Below are positions 5,907 to 8,375 of a stretch of 8,375 bases of DNA, in pieces; position 1 is the stretch's first letter; each line of letters starts with the position of its first letter. The stretch is from Helicobacteraceae bacterium (GTDB lineage Bacteria > Campylobacterota > Campylobacteria > Campylobacterales > Sulfurimonadaceae). Where the stretch lies: positions 1 to 8,375 of the forward strand of contig CANMHZ010000043.1 in the NCBI GenBank assembly GCA_947497635.1, in the 5' to 3' direction. The notes under the pieces are model-generated. The model did no database searches. It was given only the letters and a program-made list of their open reading frames with translations, and had not been told where the DNA came from. The position numbers were made by a program, and so were the translations under genes.

Positions 5907-5916
5907 AGGATACACA

Positions 5917-6423
5917 ATGCCATTACTCGACAGTTTCACCGTTGATCACACTATTATGCCAGCTCCCGCAGTGCGACGTGCCAAGGGGATGAAGACTCCT
6001 CATGGGGATGATATTACTGTTTTTGACCTCCGCTTTTGCCGTCCAAATGAGGCAATTTTGTCTCAAGAGGGGATTCATACCCTCGAACATTTGTTCGCAG
6101 GCTTTATGCGCAATCATCTCAATTCGTCCACAACCGAGGTGATTGATCTCTCTCCTATGGGGTGTCGTACGGGGTTTTATATGAGTGTGATAGGGTGTCC
6201 AAGTGAAGAGGACGTGGTCAAAGCGTGGGAAGCGTCGATGAACGATGTCTTAGCCGTTGAGAACCAAAATGATATTCCCGAACTCAATCTCTACCAATGT
6301 GGAACCTATAAAATGCACTCGCTTGAAGATGCAAAAGCTATCGCTACAGAAGTGTTACGCAAAGATATCGATATTATGGATAATGACGCATTGAAACTTG
6401 ACCTCTCCAAAGTAGAGCAATAA
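5917..6423 (+). CDS. luxS: S-ribosylhomocysteine lyase LuxS
   Basis: The 168-aa product is the normal length for LuxS. It carries the hallmark HTLEHLF motif, giving metal ligands His54 and His58, the third ligand Cys128 in NLYQCGTY, and the catalytic Cys83 in MGCRTGFY. The start region (DSFTVDHTIMPAPAVR) is typical. LuxS is a cytoplasmic Fe(II) enzyme that cleaves S-ribosylhomocysteine to homocysteine and DPD, the precursor of AI-2. It thus serves the activated methyl cycle and, where receptors exist, quorum sensing. AAGGA lies 7 nt before the ATG. The stop overlaps the next start by one base (TAATG), so at least three genes are probably co-translated. No AI-2 receptor or Lsr transporter is in the window. 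Confidence 0.97.
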   Translation: MPLLDSFTVDHTIMPAPAVRRAKGMKTPHGDDITVFDLRFCRPNEAILSQEGIHTLEHLFAGFMRNHLNSSTTEVIDLSPMGCRTGFYMSVIGCPSEEDVVKAWEASMNDVLAVENQNDIPELNLYQCGTYKMHSLEDAKAIATEVLRKDIDIMDNDALKLDLSKVEQ

Positions 6424-6725
6424 TGTTACTTTTGTTGCCAATGAATGGGGATGATACTCAAGAATCGGAGTTGGTTTCGATTAACGATGCTCTTTTTTGG
6501 GCAACGGTGGAAGTTGATGAGGGAAAAGTGATCGAGATAAACTTTTATAAAGAGCGTTCGCAAATCAACGCGTATCCCGATGCAATTATCGTCACGAGTA
6601 ATTATGAACCTATTATGGAATTTATTGATAATCAAATGATGGTTTTGGTTGCGCATACGCAACGGAGTATTGATGATATTGTCGAAGGATATCTTTTCCG
6701 CGAATTGCACGATTTGGCACTATGA
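6423..6725 (+). CDS. NifX/FeMo-cofactor-biosynthesis-like domain protein
   Basis: The 100-aa product begins on the last base of luxS. It resembles the small alpha/beta domain of the dinitrogenase iron-molybdenum cofactor family (NifX/NafY/NifB C-terminus). It has an N-terminal strand ending LLPMNGDD, a central strand pair (ATVEVDEGKVIEINFYKE), PDAIIVT, and a tail (SIDDIVEGYLFRELHDL) like the family's final helix. It has no cysteine and lacks the HFG-type motif often seen near the start of such proteins, so cluster binding is doubtful. No nitrogenase genes are nearby, and a nitrogenase role should not be assumed. There is no strong ribosome site of its own; expression is probably coupled to luxS. 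Assignment is by pattern only. Confidence 0.65.
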   Translation: MLLLLPMNGDDTQESELVSINDALFWATVEVDEGKVIEINFYKERSQINAYPDAIIVTSNYEPIMEFIDNQMMVLVAHTQRSIDDIVEGYLFRELHDLAL

Positions 6726-7204
6726 GTTTTTTTGATCTATTTCACCCATCACCTCAGATGAAAATTTTGGCAGTTAGCTCTCATGCGGACTCTTTTTTGG
6801 TTGAGCTTGCTGATTTTTTGTCTCTCCATAATGGTTCGATGGATCTTTCATTTTATCCAGGAGAACATCAAGAATTATCTTATTCTTCTATTACAAAAAT
6901 TGACAGGCTAAAAAATTTCAGTTCTCTGCCTCGAAGCGCATCACGTGATTATGAAGCAGTGATTATTCAGGACGTTCTTCATTTACATAGCCTTCCTTTG
7001 AAATTTTTACAACTTCTCTATCGCTCGATGGAAAATTCGGCTGAGATTATTATTGTTCAACAAAAAGGGGCGATGAAATCAAGTGACATAGAAGCACTAT
7101 TGGAACAATCGGAGTTTAGGGTTCCCAATACTATTGACGATTTGGTTGAAGGGTGTGAAGTAATTGTGGGTAAGAAGATGCACATGTGGGGTAATGGATT
7201 ATAA
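6722..7204 (+). CDS. Uncharacterised protein, resembles C-terminal half of a SAM methyltransferase
   Basis: The 160-aa product overlaps the previous gene by 4 nt (ATGA). The stretch YEAVIIQDVLHLHSLPLKFLQLLYRSMENSAEIIIVQQKG (about 79-118) matches the later strands and helices of class I methyltransferases in layout. It is followed by DIEALLEQSEFRVPNTI and a final strand (CEVIVGKKMHMWGNG). The N-terminal part lacks the glycine-rich SAM-binding motif I, so it may be catalytically inactive, truncated, or a different Rossmann-like fold. Co-translation behind luxS points to the methyl cycle, but this is inference. No signal peptide or membrane helix was seen. Confidence 0.6.
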   Translation: MSFFDLFHPSPQMKILAVSSHADSFLVELADFLSLHNGSMDLSFYPGEHQELSYSSITKIDRLKNFSSLPRSASRDYEAVIIQDVLHLHSLPLKFLQLLYRSMENSAEIIIVQQKGAMKSSDIEALLEQSEFRVPNTIDDLVEGCEVIVGKKMHMWGNGL

Positions 7205-7205
7205 A

Positions 7206-7236
7206 AAATAATGCAACAACATTGTATTATTTTTTT
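7206..7236 (+). terminator. Possible intrinsic terminator of the luxS operon
   Basis: An 11-bp AT-rich stem (7206-7216 with 7222-7232, one G-U pair) surrounds a 5-nt loop and runs into T's to 7236. It begins 2 nt after the stop of the 160-aa gene. The shape and T-run fit Rho-independent termination. The stem has only one G-C pair, so it is weak. Confidence 0.45.
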
Positions 7237-7244
7237 GCTATACT
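7236..7244 (+). promoter_or_regulatory. Promoter (extended -10) of the chemoreceptor gene
   Basis: TGC followed by TATACT (7239-7244) directly follows a T-tract, the form expected for a Campylobacterota housekeeping promoter. It is 29 nt before the ATG at 7274. The T-tract is shared with the terminator hairpin. No clear sigma-28 motif was seen. Confidence 0.5.
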
Positions 7245-7273
7245 TCAATCATTAAGGAAATAAAGGAATATTC

Positions 7274-8375
7274 ATGTCAACTATAAGAGCAAAGCTTTTA
7301 ATGCTCGTTTCTGTTCTTTCATTTGTGGCGATATTGGTTGCTTTGATGGGATTGTCGGGGATGAAAGGCGGTAATAGTAATTTTAAAGATGTCTATGATA
7401 ATCGTATCGTCCCTCTCAATCAGCTCAAAGTAGTAGCGGATATGTATGCGGTTAACATTGTTGATACAACACACAAAGCACGAAATGGTAATCTTACGGC
7501 AAGCGAAGCGATTGCCAATATTCATAAAGCGCAGGAAAAAATTGCCAAAGAATGGGGCGCATATAGTAGCACCAAATTGACCCCAAAAGAGACAACACTT
7601 GCAAATGAAGCGAAAGAACGATTTGTTATTGCGGACAAAGGGGTTGAGAAGTTGTTAGGACTTCTTGAATCGGGGAGTTTGGAGGGTGTTGCTGCATTCT
7701 CGATAAATGAGCTTTATCCTACTATTGATCCTATCAGCGAAACGATTGGGAATCTTGTAACACTTCAGTTGACTGAGGCAGATAAAGGGTATCAAGCGTC
7801 TGAATCAGCGTATGATTCAGCTGTTATCGTCAATATTATGATACTTCTGATCGGATTGGGTGTGAGTGGCGTTTTATCATGGGTAATGGTTGATTCTATT
7901 CGTTCTTCAACGGGTAGTTTTAGCGATACCATGAACATTATCGCCAGTCAGAAAGATTTAATGCGGACGATCGATCATCGGACAGAGGATGAACTAAAAA
8001 TTATTGCACAATCGTTTAATGAATTGATGTTTGCGGTTCGACAGGCTATGCGTGATGCAAAAAACTCTTCCAGCGAGAATGCTGCTGTTGCCGAAGAATT
8101 GTTTACTACGAGTTTTCAAATCGGGAGACGTAGTGAAGAGATGGCAAAAGCTATGGATCAGGCTCTAAAAGTCACGAATGAGGTTTCTGAAATTCTGAAA
8201 CATGGAGAAGAAGGTTCACGTAAAACAGGTGAAACAATCACCAATGCGTCGCTTAAAGTTGCGAATGTTGCGCACGATGTATTGGAAGTTTCTGGATCAC
8301 TTCAGGGGATTGTCGAAGAGCAAATGGAACTGGCACAGAGATTGGAACGACTCTCGAATGAGGCTCAGCAGGTCA
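7274..8375 (+). CDS. Methyl-accepting chemotaxis protein, 3' end outside window
   Basis: An open frame of 367 codons runs off the right edge. AAAGGAAT lies just before the ATG. Residues 8-27 form the first membrane helix (LLMLVSVLSFVAILVALMGL). Residues 30-180 are a helical periplasmic sensor of the four-helix-bundle type (KVVADMYAVNIVDTTHKARNG... is typical). Residues 184-207 are the second membrane helix. About 208-265 is a HAMP domain, with EDELKIIAQSFNELM at its second helix. The rest is the start of the cytoplasmic coiled coil. The hairpin tip that contacts CheA/CheW and most methylation sites are beyond the edge. It should sense a small ligand and signal to the flagellar motor; the ligand is unknown. 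It probably has its own promoter. Confidence 0.9.
   Translation, partial: MSTIRAKLLMLVSVLSFVAILVALMGLSGMKGGNSNFKDVYDNRIVPLNQLKVVADMYAVNIVDTTHKARNGNLTASEAIANIHKAQEKIAKEWGAYSSTKLTPKETTLANEAKERFVIADKGVEKLLGLLESGSLEGVAAFSINELYPTIDPISETIGNLVTLQLTEADKGYQASESAYDSAVIVNIMILLIGLGVSGVLSWVMVDSIRSSTGSFSDTMNIIASQKDLMRTIDHRTEDELKIIAQSFNELMFAVRQAMRDAKNSSSENAAVAEELFTTSFQIGRRSEEMAKAMDQALKVTNEVSEILKHGEEGSRKTGETITNASLKVANVAHDVLEVSGSLQGIVEEQMELAQRLERLSNEAQQV

Noticed and set aside
6423..6725. Nitrogenase cofactor gene (nifX) as a functional call
   Set aside because: Only the general fold is suggested; there are no nif genes nearby, no cysteines and no HFG-type motif.

Overview
The window looks like chromosomal DNA of a free-living Campylobacterota (Epsilonproteobacteria), of the Sulfuricurvum/Sulfurimonas/Sulfurospirillum type. 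This is inferred from the AT-rich composition, LPP20-type lipoproteins, TG-extended -10 promoters behind T-tracts, the style of luxS and its overlapping downstream genes, and a chemoreceptor at the edge. No rRNA, tRNA, CRISPR array or transposase gene was seen.

Left third (1-3612, + strand): a hairpin-rich leader is followed by a tightly packed apparent operon. It holds an LPP20-family lipoprotein, two small proteins I do not recognise (47 and 95 aa), and a large exported protein of 827 aa. That protein combines a signal peptide, a coiled coil, a second LPP20-like domain and two C-terminal fibronectin type III domains. This reads as a cell-envelope or surface module.

Middle (3613-4650): a small scar region. 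A complete HicB-type antitoxin gene follows a 24-codon ORF that looks like an internally deleted HicA toxin. The pair is flanked by 52-bp imperfect direct repeats (47/52 identical). One copy is the real 3' end of a minus-strand antibiotic-biosynthesis-monooxygenase (ABM) gene; the other is a displaced fragment of such a gene 574 bp away. This is the pattern expected when DNA enters at the 3' end of a gene and regenerates that end, or of a tandem duplication. A REP-like palindrome follows the ABM gene.

Right of centre (4259-7204): the ABM gene and a class II aldolase lie on the minus strand and diverge from luxS on the plus strand. luxS overlaps a NifX-like protein, which overlaps a protein resembling the C-terminal half of a methyltransferase. 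LuxS makes homocysteine and the AI-2 precursor DPD. A small ABM-fold protein (the fold of LsrG) and a carbohydrate aldolase beside it suggest, as a hypothesis only, a DPD/AI-2 or methyl-cycle salvage neighbourhood.

Right edge (7205-8375): a possible terminator overlapping a promoter, then the first 367 codons of a methyl-accepting chemotaxis protein that runs out of the window.
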